Assembly (NCBI GenBank): GCA_934394565.1
Contig: CAKRQV010000003.1
Location: forward strand, 62,001-126,000
Direction of reading: 5' to 3'
Origin: an uncultured Lachnospiraceae bacterium
GTDB taxonomy: Bacteria > Bacillota > Clostridia > Lachnospirales > Lachnospiraceae
Length of the DNA stretch: 64,000 nucleotides
The notes under the pieces are model-generated. The model was not told the origin of the DNA, searched no databases, and was given only the letters and a program-made list of their open reading frames with translations. Positions 8,415 through 16,847 of the stretch are shown piece by piece. The position numbers and the translations under genes were made by a program. How positions within the stretch are numbered: the first letter of the stretch is position 1; each line of letters begins with the position of its first letter.

Positions 8415-9572
8415 TCAGACGGTCTCGAGGCCATCCTGATATACTCTTTTAAACTGTTCGGGCAGATCCATCTTTTCTGAAAAGTCCCTGTACTTCTGAA
8501 TCTGTACCTTGTATCTGGCCCTCTCGGCCTTTACCGCCTCTTTGGATGCATCCCCTTTTTTCATCAGATAGATGCTTTCCCGCTGGGCTCTCATCTTCCG
8601 TTCCTGCCGGCGCTGCTCCTGCAGGGCTTCATACCGTGTATAGGTTTTATTTCCGTAAGACACCGGTTCGTTTTCTTTGGCATTCTGCTCATCCAGCCAC
8701 GCATCTGAATGTGCCCGGATACTTAAACCCTCTATGTACGGGTAATATCGGTGATAACAGTTCGCCCCGCAAAGTCCGGCCACATCTCCCAGGCCGCAGA
8801 CTTCTTCCAGTTCCTGTCTGGTATACACCCGCCCCTGCCACACCTGATGGCTGGGTCTGGCTCCGATATGCCAGGATACTTCGAACATATCCGTACCGAT
8901 ATCTTCGGCCAGCTGGTCATTGATATGGGCCTGCACCTGATTAAAGCCCGTCATGATCGCCCTGCGCGCCGCTACATCCACTTTTGTAGATACACCTGAC
9001 TCATAGTCTATATACCGCAGTCCGGAGGCTGTGAGGGATTTCACAGCCCGTCTAAGGACCGTGTCATGGTCATAGGCTCCCGTCTGGATGGCAAGGATCG
9101 CTTTGTCGATCATGTCGTTATACGTCGATCGCACACTTTTATACTGCACCCTTCCGGATGCACCTTTAAAGGCAAAGCCATAGCTTCCGGAAATATTGTG
9201 GCATTCCTTCTGGGCCTGCTTCATTGCGGCGTGCATGATACTCTGCAATTCTTCGTTCTCCTCGAATGGCAGTGGTGCGAAACCGGCTACCTTGTAGACC
9301 CGCTCGGCATCGTACCAGGCTTCATATACAGCATCTGACAGCGCCGCTTCAATCTCTTCGTCCGACATATTGAGGGCATGCTGGATCTTTTTCTGGATCT
9401 CGTCTGCTCCATTTCCCATCCGGCGCAGCTGGTCGATCCGGTAATCGGTTGCCTGGCTGGACCAGCCATTGGCCTTGATGCCTACGATGATCTCTTCCAT
9501 CAGATCCTGCTCCAGCTGCAGGTATATCCGCTGCAAGGGAATCGGGATCTGTTCCAGTTCTCCCTGTGTCAC
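8415..9572 (-). CDS. Phage minor head protein (minor capsid protein 2 family)
   Basis: This 385-residue protein starts at GTG 9572 after GGAGGTG. The N-terminal half is helical; residues about 235-290 contain 'SWHIGARPSHQVWQGRVYT' and 'LCGANCYHRYYPYIEG', the signature of the phage minor capsid protein 2 / MuF-like family that binds the portal and is packaged in the head. It lies between portal and scaffold, the standard place. The C-terminal third is a Lys/Arg/Glu-rich helix. Confidence 0.85.
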   Translation of the reverse strand: MTQGELEQIPIPLQRIYLQLEQDLMEEIIVGIKANGWSSQATDYRIDQLRRMGNGADEIQKKIQHALNMSDEEIEAALSDAVYEAWYDAERVYKVAGFAPLPFEENEELQSIMHAAMKQAQKECHNISGSYGFAFKGASGRVQYKSVRSTYNDMIDKAILAIQTGAYDHDTVLRRAVKSLTASGLRYIDYESGVSTKVDVAARRAIMTGFNQVQAHINDQLAEDIGTDMFEVSWHIGARPSHQVWQGRVYTRQELEEVCGLGDVAGLCGANCYHRYYPYIEGLSIRAHSDAWLDEQNAKENEPVSYGNKTYTRYEALQEQRRQERKMRAQRESIYLMKKGDASKEAVKAERARYKVQIQKYRDFSEKMDLPEQFKRVYQDGLETV

Positions 9573-9587
9573 AGGCTTTCACCTCCA

Positions 9588-10964
9588 TCAGACCAGTTCC
9601 GGGTCATCCATGATCATGGTCCTTGCCCTCTCTTCTGTTTCCCGGTAGTATTTCATGCGGTATTCCCATGGCTGCATGATTCCTGCTGCTACATCCGCAA
9701 GATCTGCTTTACGTTCGCTCTCTTTATCGACGACTACGCTGTCATCAAAATCAGCAAAAACCTGTGTATAGCCATACGGGGCAAGCCTGGCCTGATCCGC
9801 CAGCACTGCCATGGCATCCGCCAGATGCTGCAGTCCAGGACGCAGGACGCTTTCCTGAAACCTTTTCACAGTGGAATAAAACCGCTGCTTACTTGCCTTT
9901 ACCTCTGTAGCTGTCTTATCCACCGACTGCGGATCCGACAACGTACCATAGCTCAGGCGGCAGTTAAACTCGATCCTCTGCAGCTGTCTGTTGAACGCGT
10001 TAAAGAAGGATGTATCCCGGATCTGTGGGCTGTACACATTGAAAAAAGGTGCACCGTCCTTATCTGTGGCATCTCCCAGATCAGTGTACAATCTTTCCTT
10101 TCCTGCGGGTATGATCGGCTCACCCGTATTGATATTGGTCTTAAAGAACTCCCGGCCCGCCTGTATGGCGGTCTCTTTGGAACGGTATTCCCATATGGTT
10201 GCACCCCACTGCTCATCTGCCTGCTGGATCAGTCCCGGTGACCGCGCATACAGGCTCACGCCAATGGGGCTGTCCGGATCGATGTGATTCACGATCGGGC
10301 AACGCAGGTATACAAATAGGGGGAGCGTCGCACCATGCAGCACGACCTCCGGCTCCAGATCTGCCCACTGCGGAACTTTATCCAGTGGAATCTCTTTACC
10401 CAGATTGCTGATCTCGTTTGTCATCACGCTTGCCTTTACGGACTCGAATGCCCGGTTGATGATCGTATATTTCCCGGAGTTTTCATCGTACTCATGAAAC
10501 TCCAGCCTCGTATACAGCATCTTTCCCCTTGTGATAAACTCCGGGAAGATCGCTGACGTCAGCTGTCTGTTCGTTCCAAACTGTACCGGGAACACATTGT
10601 TGCCCCGCACATAGTCCACAAGCACACGACCGCCGGATACATAAGGTTTTAACACCACCGATCCATAACCGCTGATCAGCTCTACCAGATCGCCTATATC
10701 GTCGGCTACCTGCGCAAAGCCGTTCTGTAACGCATGGCCCATTTCATTATCTTCCCGTAGTCCGATCCGGGCTTCCATCGTTACCGCCGTGGCCATCTCC
10801 GAACAGATCCCCGACGGCAGGCTCAATGTCTTTATCTCCGGCGTCAGCCACGGGGCTTTATTCCGGTACATGAGATCCCACAGCATCATTGCCTGGCTCA
10901 TCTCACTTGATTCTGCAATGGCTACGTCCATTGCTTTCTGTACATTCTCGTAATACTGCGGCAT
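9588..10964 (-). CDS. Phage portal protein
   Basis: A 458-residue portal protein (SPP1 gp6-like size and layout) that forms the dodecameric DNA channel at one capsid vertex. Visible features include the early helical 'AMMLWDLMYRNKAPW' region, a central clip-type segment and a C-terminal acidic end. AGGAAG lies before ATG 10964, and the gene follows the terminase large subunit by one base. The neighbouring genes make this assignment secure. Confidence 0.9.
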   Translation of the reverse strand: MPQYYENVQKAMDVAIAESSEMSQAMMLWDLMYRNKAPWLTPEIKTLSLPSGICSEMATAVTMEARIGLREDNEMGHALQNGFAQVADDIGDLVELISGYGSVVLKPYVSGGRVLVDYVRGNNVFPVQFGTNRQLTSAIFPEFITRGKMLYTRLEFHEYDENSGKYTIINRAFESVKASVMTNEISNLGKEIPLDKVPQWADLEPEVVLHGATLPLFVYLRCPIVNHIDPDSPIGVSLYARSPGLIQQADEQWGATIWEYRSKETAIQAGREFFKTNINTGEPIIPAGKERLYTDLGDATDKDGAPFFNVYSPQIRDTSFFNAFNRQLQRIEFNCRLSYGTLSDPQSVDKTATEVKASKQRFYSTVKRFQESVLRPGLQHLADAMAVLADQARLAPYGYTQVFADFDDSVVVDKESERKADLADVAAGIMQPWEYRMKYYRETEERARTMIMDDPELV

Positions 10965-10965
10965 C

Positions 10966-12282
10966 TTACTTCCTTTCTGTCACCGGTAAAAAATATTTGA
11001 CCCTGTTCCAGAACGTCATTACAAGATACCTCAGGGCGTCTGAACAGTGGTCGTTTATTTTTAACGGGACTTCGTTACCTTTTTCCACTGACTTTTCGTC
11101 ATACTGATACAGCCCCATCTCTTCCCGGAGATGAGGCTGCCTGCTGCTTATCGTCATGCATCTGTAGGTGTAGAGCTTCTGCACTCTGGATATGCCCAGG
11201 GCTACGGTATTATCCGCAGGCTTCCACACGATGTTTGGCATGATTCGTTTTATTTCCTCTGCCAGACCTCTGGCACTGGGGTCTATGGTCACCCAGGTTA
11301 CCGGATGTCCGTATTCTGTTTCCAGATTCTGGCAGAACGTTTTAAAATCCTGTGCGTACTGTGACGGGGCACGCTGGCCGCTGTTACGGCCACTGTGATA
11401 GTACTCATCCAGTCCGCGGAGCTTCCGGTATCTGATGTCGATACCGAACGCTTCAAACGTTGTTGCATTCTTCTGGCCATAGTCAACTCCGATGCCCAGC
11501 TCGCCGATATCTTTCGGATCCGGATCTTCCACATGGATCTCCGGAGAGAACATATAGTAGATCAGATCGTCGACACCGATACACAGGCCGAGCCAGATCC
11601 AGTTATACAGCTTCTCATCCAGTTTTTTCAGCTGCTCGGCTGCCTGTATCAGTTTTTTACCCAGCCAGCTTTCCGGCACATCCCGGTAGTCGCTGTGGAT
11701 ATGGATGCAGTCCGGCCGCTTTTCCATCTGTTCCAACCAGGCCATGATCGGTGCATTCGGATTCTTCGGCGGATTGAACAGGTACAGCATGACAAAGTTC
11801 TCGTCATTACCACGGACGAATGTTGCTTCGATGTTCGCCAGCTCATCCGCGCCCTCGCCCTGGTCAAAGAACTCTGTAAGCTCGTCCAGGATGACAAGCT
11901 TTATCGGCCGGTCCTCGTCAATGATACCTTTCGTATCATCCACGCTGTCGGATCCGGTGAAGTATATTGTGTTTCCGGTCGCCTTGTAGGTGATCTGCAT
12001 GGGACTCTTGGTTATGATAAAATCATGCTTAGACAGCCCCAGACGGTTGATTGCCCGGAGAACTTCCTTATACACGGTCTTTCGCAGCTTATTGTGCCGC
12101 TTTCGCAGGACAACAACTGCTGCCGGTGTCGGATCTACAATCGTGTATATGGCCTTGATACCCATATTGGAGGATTTTGTACCGGCTCGTCCGGACGTCA
12201 GGATCTGGTGCATATGCTGTGTATCATTGAAAATCCCCTGATACTTCGGGATAATGATATCACTCAGTCTGATCTGGGCCAT
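10966..12282 (-). CDS. terL: Phage terminase large subunit
   Basis: The 438-residue motor and nuclease packages DNA into the prohead. A Walker A-like GRAGTKSS lies near residue 30 and the Walker B-like strand 'IKLVILDELTEF' near residue 120. The C-terminal RNase H-like nuclease part shows an early acidic 'GIGVDYGQ' strand and 'VTWVTIDPSA'. Start ATG 12282 is eight bases after GGGAGG and inside the terS gene, overlapping it by 23 bases. The length matches PBSX/SPP1-type TerL. Confidence 0.93.
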   Translation of the reverse strand: MAQIRLSDIIIPKYQGIFNDTQHMHQILTSGRAGTKSSNMGIKAIYTIVDPTPAAVVVLRKRHNKLRKTVYKEVLRAINRLGLSKHDFIITKSPMQITYKATGNTIYFTGSDSVDDTKGIIDEDRPIKLVILDELTEFFDQGEGADELANIEATFVRGNDENFVMLYLFNPPKNPNAPIMAWLEQMEKRPDCIHIHSDYRDVPESWLGKKLIQAAEQLKKLDEKLYNWIWLGLCIGVDDLIYYMFSPEIHVEDPDPKDIGELGIGVDYGQKNATTFEAFGIDIRYRKLRGLDEYYHSGRNSGQRAPSQYAQDFKTFCQNLETEYGHPVTWVTIDPSARGLAEEIKRIMPNIVWKPADNTVALGISRVQKLYTYRCMTISSRQPHLREEMGLYQYDEKSVEKGNEVPLKINDHCSDALRYLVMTFWNRVKYFLPVTERK

Positions 12283-13111
12283 CTTCATTCCCTCCCGGTT
12301 CAAAGCCACGCACCACCGTATCCTGTGTCGGCAGATCATTGATGATCACCGCAGGCTGTATGTCAGCTGCAGGGCCGGATTCCTGTTCGATCCGTTTCGT
12401 ATCCGCCCGCAGGTGTTCGATACGGGCTTTCTGTTCTTCTGTTGCCATGTCCATATGATCAGCCAGCCATTCCAGCGCTTTCTCCCGGTCAGCCAGTTTG
12501 ATGGACATGCCCTGTTTTCCACTTTTTACCTCACTGATCAGCGTTCCATCCACAGTATCGGACGGCAACAGGCTCACTGATCCACCGCGGAACTTTACAA
12601 AGTTGGTGATGTCAGCAAAAGCTATGTCATAGTATTTCTGGAAGATATCCTCGGCACTGATCCGCGCTTCTGCATACTTTATCTTCTTCTGTTTTTCGAC
12701 TTCTTCCTGAATATCTTCCCGTTTCAAAAGACGGCTGCCTTTTTTCTGTGCGGCATCCGGCGGCAGCTCATATACTTTTCTGGCCGCTGACGTCATATTC
12801 AGGCTTCTGGCATAGTGCCAGCAAAATTCTTTCTCATCATCGGTCAGTTTTTCTTCCTGAACCGACAAAACCGACGCTTCCGAACGCTCTTCTGAAGGTA
12901 TTTCTTTTTCAGGGACTTTATTCGTACACTTTTTCGAACGTTCGTCATTTTCAGCGCGTTCGCGTTCGTTCGTTTTTGTTTCCCACTGTCCTTCCTTTTT
13001 CCACCGCCTTACGGTACCGGAGGGTACGCCAATCTCTTTGGCGATATCCACCAGGCGCATACCTGCTTCAAACAGCATACGGGCCATATCCTTTTTGTCA
13101 TTTTTCCGCAA
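12260..13111 (-). CDS. terS: Phage terminase small subunit
   Basis: The 283-residue protein begins with a helix-turn-helix (residues about 8-45, 'MRLVDIAKEIGVPSGTVRRWKKEG'), then an acidic linker, then the TerS core 'LTDDEKEFCWHYARSLNMTSAARKVYELPP' and 'KKGSRLLKREDIQEEVEKQ'. It recognises phage DNA and starts packaging. The extra N-terminal HTH plus terminase core is the longer form of the family. It is the first gene of the late operon, 30 bases after a rho-independent terminator. Confidence 0.9.
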   Translation of the reverse strand: MRKNDKKDMARMLFEAGMRLVDIAKEIGVPSGTVRRWKKEGQWETKTNERERAENDERSKKCTNKVPEKEIPSEERSEASVLSVQEEKLTDDEKEFCWHYARSLNMTSAARKVYELPPDAAQKKGSRLLKREDIQEEVEKQKKIKYAEARISAEDIFQKYYDIAFADITNFVKFRGGSVSLLPSDTVDGTLISEVKSGKQGMSIKLADREKALEWLADHMDMATEEQKARIEHLRADTKRIEQESGPAADIQPAVIINDLPTQDTVVRGFEPGGNEDGPDQTE

Positions 13112-13141
13112 GTCACCACGCTCCCCTCCTTTTTGTGTACG

Positions 13142-13167
13142 AAAAAGGCACCCCGGTACGGGATGCC
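13142..13167 (-). terminator. Rho-independent terminator ahead of the late operon
   Basis: On the minus strand GGCATCCCG pairs with CGGGGTGCC around a three-base loop and is followed by TTTTT. It separates the regulator gene (13337-13759) from terS. Since there is little room for a promoter between it and terS, late expression may depend on antitermination or read-through here. Confidence 0.75.
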
Positions 13168-13280
13168 GCTTCTGAAAGGATTTTTACGATGTTCTTCATA
13201 AAACCGAAGACAACTGTTTTCGGGAACCGGCTTGCGTCTGAAGCTGGTACCCTCATGGTTATTATATCACCACTTTTTTA

Positions 13281-13316
13281 TTAACTTTATTAATTTTATT
13301 AACTTTATTAATTTTA
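13281..13316. repeat. Perfect 18-bp AT-rich tandem duplication
   Basis: The unit TTAACTTTATTAATTTTA occurs twice head to tail in the gap upstream of terS, next to a further T-rich run. It contains only A, T and one C per unit. It could be a site for a DNA-binding protein, for example the adjacent regulator or terminase, but nothing in the sequence proves this. Confidence 0.6.
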
Positions 13317-13336
13317 TTAGCGCGTGAGATTTTTTC

Positions 13337-13759
13337 TCATTGTCTTTTCCTTATCTGCTCTATTTCTGTTTTTATGATCTGGCTGATCCTGCTCTGCGAT
13401 TTATGCAGCTTTTTAGCAATATACTCCTGCGGCATACCCTCCTGATAGTACATCGTCATGGTCCTTCTGGTAATACTGCTGCCGATACTGTCAATATACC
13501 GGTCTACGGCATCTATCTTTCTCTGGTTCTCTGCAATTCTTTTACTGCAACGGTCATATAAACCGTTTGCCTTTTCATAATCATACCCTACGACAGACTG
13601 CGGCCGGGGATATCCTTTGGAATAATCAAAAATCACATCATTCCCGACCATCCTGTCGTTATCGTCCATATGCTCGATCTTGTACAGGTTTTCTGCAATC
13701 TCCTCTTTCAGAGATCTGTAGTCTTCCAGAAGTTCCTCCGTAATCATTACTCCATCCAT
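13337..13759 (-). CDS. Phage late-gene regulator with sigma-70 region-4-like HTH
   Basis: The product from ATG 13759 is 140 residues (AGGAAAT before the start; longer frames lack a site). The N-terminal half is a helical region with 'LKEEIAENLYKIEHM', and the C-terminal end 'MTMYYQEGMPQEYIAKKLHKSQSRISQIIKTE' is a helix-turn-helix of the sigma region-4 / ArpU-type kind. In other Firmicute phages a gene of this type at the end of the early operon switches on late transcription. Position directly before terS supports that role. A perfect 9-bp stem hairpin (13800-13821) lies 40 bases upstream. Confidence 0.75.
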   Translation of the reverse strand: MDGVMITEELLEDYRSLKEEIAENLYKIEHMDDNDRMVGNDVIFDYSKGYPRPQSVVGYDYEKANGLYDRCSKRIAENQRKIDAVDRYIDSIGSSITRRTMTMYYQEGMPQEYIAKKLHKSQSRISQIIKTEIEQIRKRQ

Positions 13760-13871
13760 ATTTCCTGTTTCCTCCCCTTTCCTCTCGTGATTCATTTTGC
13801 ACCCGGGAGTTTTCCCGGGTGTCTTTATGTACTGCTGCCTATGCATGCTCAGATACTACCTGCTTATGATT

Positions 13872-14177
13872 TCATGTTTCGTTCCTTGATTGAACCGTTT
13901 TTCTTCGTCTCGGCAGTTTTACCGCCAGTTCCTTTATCGGTTTACGCTCACGCTTTCCCGGAAACCCCGGACAGTTTTTGGCTTTGTAATACTTTATCCG
14001 AGCTATGCCGGTGATGCCGAGAAAATTGCAGGTGCCGTGACTGGCCCATACACGTTCGTCATTGCTGAACCGGCATTTCTTACAGTTTTCATTATGTGCC
14101 GGGTTTACTTCCGGCAGTTTCTTTGGCTGGATCTTCTTGGACTTTTGCTTTACCTGTCCTCTTTTTGGTCTTCCCAC
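13872..14177 (-). CDS. Small Cys-containing phage protein, unknown
   Basis: A 101-residue, strongly basic protein starting at GTG 14177 after AGGGAGGAC. It has CKKC at residues 32-35 and later single cysteines (TCNFLG and NCPGF), a four-Cys pattern that could bind zinc or an iron-sulfur cluster. It belongs to the leftward early operon between an HNH gene and the late regulator. I do not recognise the family. Confidence 0.65.
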   Translation of the reverse strand: MGRPKRGQVKQKSKKIQPKKLPEVNPAHNENCKKCRFSNDERVWASHGTCNFLGITGIARIKYYKAKNCPGFPGKRERKPIKELAVKLPRRRKTVQSRNET

Positions 14178-14187
14178 GCTGTCCTCC

Positions 14188-14559
14188 CTATATGTAGCTG
14201 CGGCCGTACCGGGCTACGAACTGTTCTCTCGTATGTGTTTTCTCATAGACTTCCTGTGCATAGACCTGCAGCATCACACGGCTGCCCTTATCCCTGTGCA
14301 CGGCATCCGGGCCGGTTTCGTGATGTCTTATACAGAGATATACAAACAGCCCGTCCTCTTCCGATCTCTGACGGTTCGGGCCGAAGAATACATGATGTTT
14401 GTGCAAGCCATACTGCTGCCGTGTGTTGTTCTCGAGAACCGCACACAGGAAGCATACCCCGTTCTTCTCTTGCAGGATGCTTTGGGGATGGTGCATTCTC
14501 TTCTTTCGCCGGGAATTCTTTGGATACATCAGCTCTGGCTCTTTTCTGTTCTTTCTCAT
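14188..14559 (-). CDS. HNH-type endonuclease-like phage protein
   Basis: The 123-residue product shows CFLC, then 'LHKHHVFFG', then 'LCIRHH' and 'AVHRD', the Cys/His spacing of the phage HNH family in which a zinc-bound fold carries the His-Asn-His nuclease site. Proteins of this type in phage early regions probably cut DNA during recombination or packaging. The ATG overlaps the stop of the preceding small gene (ATGA). Family call good, specific role unknown. Confidence 0.75.
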   Translation of the reverse strand: MRKNRKEPELMYPKNSRRKKRMHHPQSILQEKNGVCFLCAVLENNTRQQYGLHKHHVFFGPNRQRSEEDGLFVYLCIRHHETGPDAVHRDKGSRVMLQVYAQEVYEKTHTREQFVARYGRSYI

Positions 14560-14720
14560 ACGTCGTCCTCCACCAGATCCTGTATGGCTTCTTCGTCAAG
14601 CAGACCCATCATGCCAAGCCATGCCAGCATATGACATGTTTTCGTTCTGTCCTGATTGTTTTCCTGTTTGAAATGCTCATATCTCTTCCTGACTTTCTCT
14701 CGTTGCTCAAAACTCAACAT
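14556..14720 (-). CDS. Small phage protein, unknown (54 aa)
   Basis: From ATG 14720, with GGAGGGATGAC upstream, the product is 54 residues: MLSFEQREKVRKRYEHF, then a hydrophobic Met/Leu stretch and an acidic end. It is coupled by ATGA overlap to the HNH gene. It has no recognised domain; the amphipathic helix suggests a small binding protein. Confidence 0.6.
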   Translation of the reverse strand: MLSFEQREKVRKRYEHFKQENNQDRTKTCHMLAWLGMMGLLDEEAIQDLVEDDV

Positions 14721-14721
14721 G

Positions 14722-15123
14722 TCATCCCTCCACAAAGAACCGGGAGCCGTCTGCCAGCGTATGTACCTGTGTGCTTGCGTCCATGTAGCTAAGTATGTAG
14801 GCCGGGGCTCCAACTGCAGCATATTCTATGGCGCTCTGCATACTCACTTCTTTTAATGGGCGCGTGCCGTCCGGTGGGAGAAGGGTGCTTTCAGCGTCTG
14901 CCTCATCTTCTCTATAGGGAGCTGGCCATGGCATCCATGCATTCACGTGATACCCCAACGATATGCAGGTGTCTTCCCCATGCTCGAGGTAAAAAGCGCC
15001 GCCTTTCTTATCTCTTTCGTATCGTCCTGCTGCCGTAAATGAAAATTCTTCAAACGACAGTAGAATTTCTTCATTTGTCTCCGGCAATCTCTCTGTTACC
15101 GGGATCCATCTCATCTGTTCCAT
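14722..15123 (-). CDS. DUF551-containing phage protein
   Basis: A 133-residue protein whose N-terminus, MRWIPVTERLPE, and the following 'Y.V.AWMPWPAPY' segment are the DUF551 signature found in many phage accessory proteins. The function of the domain is unknown. AAAGGAG precedes ATG 15123. The C-terminal half beyond the DUF is a separate unrecognised segment that ends one base before the next start. Confidence 0.8.
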   Translation of the reverse strand: MEQMRWIPVTERLPETNEEILLSFEEFSFTAAGRYERDKKGGAFYLEHGEDTCISLGYHVNAWMPWPAPYREDEADAESTLLPPDGTRPLKEVSMQSAIEYAAVGAPAYILSYMDASTQVHTLADGSRFFVEG

Positions 15124-15163
15124 AACTTTCTCCTTTTCCAACTGGATACATTCTGTAGCCGGT

Positions 15164-15343
15164 TTATATTATAAAAAGTGTTGCATATGCCGTGATTTCC
15201 GTCACCGCACAGCAGACCAGTATTATCTTTACCCAGGTTTGTGTTTCTTCCCTAGTTCTCAACAGCTGTTGTATTTCAAGCACCATTGCACGTACCACGG
15301 CCAACGTTAGAATTGCCCTTAATATCGGATTCCATATTCTCAT
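15164..15343 (-). CDS. Small phage membrane protein, tentative
   Basis: A 59-residue frame (ATG 15343 after GAGAAGAG) with two hydrophobic segments, 'ILRAILTLAVVRAMV' and 'WVKIILVCCAVTEITAYATLFII'. It overlaps the preceding gene by 68 bases, which is unusual here, so the start may be further downstream. It could be a small membrane protein of the early region. No family recognised. Confidence 0.4.
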   Translation of the reverse strand: MRIWNPILRAILTLAVVRAMVLEIQQLLRTREETQTWVKIILVCCAVTEITAYATLFII

Positions 15344-15566
15344 CACTCTTCTCCCAAAATAACTGCTTGCCAAGTTCCAATAGTTGCGCATGAGCTTTGG
15401 CATCATCTTTTTTCACTGTAAACGCAATGTCCATCTGTAACTCCACACCGCCTGAGCAAACAGTGATTCTAAGTTTTTCAACACCTGTTAGAAACTTTTC
15501 AGTCCACAGATCTATCACAGCTTGATAGAGCCTTTCAGGGATTTTTTCTTCTGTCATCGTTGTCAT
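15276..15566 (-). CDS. Phage protein of unknown function (96 aa)
   Basis: The frame starts at ATG 15566 behind CAGGAGAAGGT and overlaps the stop of the upstream replication-type gene (ATGA). It is an acidic alpha/beta protein with 'LRITVCSGGVELQMDIAFTV' followed by a charged helix. No domain is recognised. Coupling to the upstream gene suggests a joint early function. Confidence 0.6.
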   Translation of the reverse strand: MTTMTEEKIPERLYQAVIDLWTEKFLTGVEKLRITVCSGGVELQMDIAFTVKKDDAKAHAQLLELGKQLFWEKSDENMESDIKGNSNVGRGTCNGA

Positions 15567-16837
15567 ACCTTCTCCTGCAGCCACCGGATCAGCTCCGGCC
15601 GGCTGGTCAATATTCTTGGTTTCAGTTCCCGCATTAGGTAATCGGCAAGCTTTTCATCCGGCAGGTGTGACATATACTTTCTGCGTACGTACAGTGGCGT
15701 ACCCTCTACCTTCTCCGGTGTTGTTGTATCGGCTGTTTCTGTTGTTATATTTCCCTGTCCCGTTACTGTACCGACGTCCTGCTGCCCTATCACGGTTTCT
15801 TCACATTCAGTTTCGGCTACAGGTGCTTTAACCTCTTCCTGTACGCTTTCTTGTTCGCTATGTCTGCCTTCCGGTTCTTGCTTTTCATCCTTCTGGCAGG
15901 TCTTTTCCAGAATTGCTTCTTTTACCGGCTCTGCCTTTACCGGATCCGGCTGCTTCTCTGACATCTTTGCTTCCGGTTTCTTATGCGGCACTACCCGGCT
16001 TTCCTTCCGTTTCTGTTGCACCGGTGCAACCTGGGCTTTTTTCAGTGGGAAATCTGTATCATACTGCTGCCGCCAGGCATCTTCTACAGGAAGCTCTGTT
16101 TTGATCAGCCAGCTTATGACCTGCAGGATCTCCGGCCACGGGAAATATGTCTTTTCATTGCCCTGGCGCATGTTGATCAGGATCACATCCGGGGATTTAT
16201 CTTTTATGATCAGCATCATGCGGCCGGTACCCGGGATTCTTGTGTTATATACCTTGTCACCGTTCGGCCCGAGGATGTTCTGCAGATCCTCGATGCTCTT
16301 TCTCTCCTGGAATGCTTTATGGATATCACGGAATACTTCCGGATTTTCTTCCAGTGTTCTACGGATAACCTGTGTGATCAGTGACAGGTCCTTTTCTGCA
16401 GGGTCTTTCTCTTCCAGCATGACCTCAATGTCTGTTATCTGGCTTTCTGCGTCCACTTCGTCCTTGATAGACTGGATATCTGCCTTGGAGTAATCTGGGG
16501 ACAGTTCCTCGTTGATCTCATCCGGAAGCAGCATCATGAGGGACAGTTTTGCATAACCGAAGCCCTGGTACTGTGGGAGAAGGTGGTCGCTGTAGCCACC
16601 TTCTGAAAACTTGTCGTTGATGTGGATGAATCGGGATACCTGTGTCTTATCAATGCCATATTCTGCTTTGGCAAAGTCCACCACGTTAGCATAGCCGCTT
16701 TCTTTGAGGATGTCCGTGTCTCTGGCCACCTTTAGCAGGTAGCCGATCCGGACGAACCCTTCAGCGGTCTTTGTGAGTTCCGTATCCAGCTCGTGCTTAT
16801 ATTCCTGATAGCTCTTGTATGCTGTGATCTGTTCCAT
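15563..16837 (-). CDS. Phage early protein, ParB/DUF3102-like N-terminus
   Basis: The 424-residue product has an ordered N-terminal part (1-270) and a long disordered, Glu/Lys/Pro-rich linker (270-380), ending in a small helical domain. The N-terminal 'YLLKVARDTDILKESGYANVVDFAKAEYGIDKTQVSRFI' reads like the DUF3102/phage replisome-organiser type of HTH that monitors DNA. It starts MEQITAYKSYQEY after GGAGGATACG. A DNA-associated role is likely from motif and from the neighbouring replication genes, but no activity can be assigned. Confidence 0.6.
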   Translation of the reverse strand: MEQITAYKSYQEYKHELDTELTKTAEGFVRIGYLLKVARDTDILKESGYANVVDFAKAEYGIDKTQVSRFIHINDKFSEGGYSDHLLPQYQGFGYAKLSLMMLLPDEINEELSPDYSKADIQSIKDEVDAESQITDIEVMLEEKDPAEKDLSLITQVIRRTLEENPEVFRDIHKAFQERKSIEDLQNILGPNGDKVYNTRIPGTGRMMLIIKDKSPDVILINMRQGNEKTYFPWPEILQVISWLIKTELPVEDAWRQQYDTDFPLKKAQVAPVQQKRKESRVVPHKKPEAKMSEKQPDPVKAEPVKEAILEKTCQKDEKQEPEGRHSEQESVQEEVKAPVAETECEETVIGQQDVGTVTGQGNITTETADTTTPEKVEGTPLYVRRKYMSHLPDEKLADYLMRELKPRILTSRPELIRWLQEKV

Positions 16838-16847
16838 CGTATCCTCC

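Noticed and set aside
13281..13316. CRISPR-like repeat upstream of terS
   Set aside because: Two adjacent 18-bp AT-only units without spacers; no cas genes or further repeats in the window.
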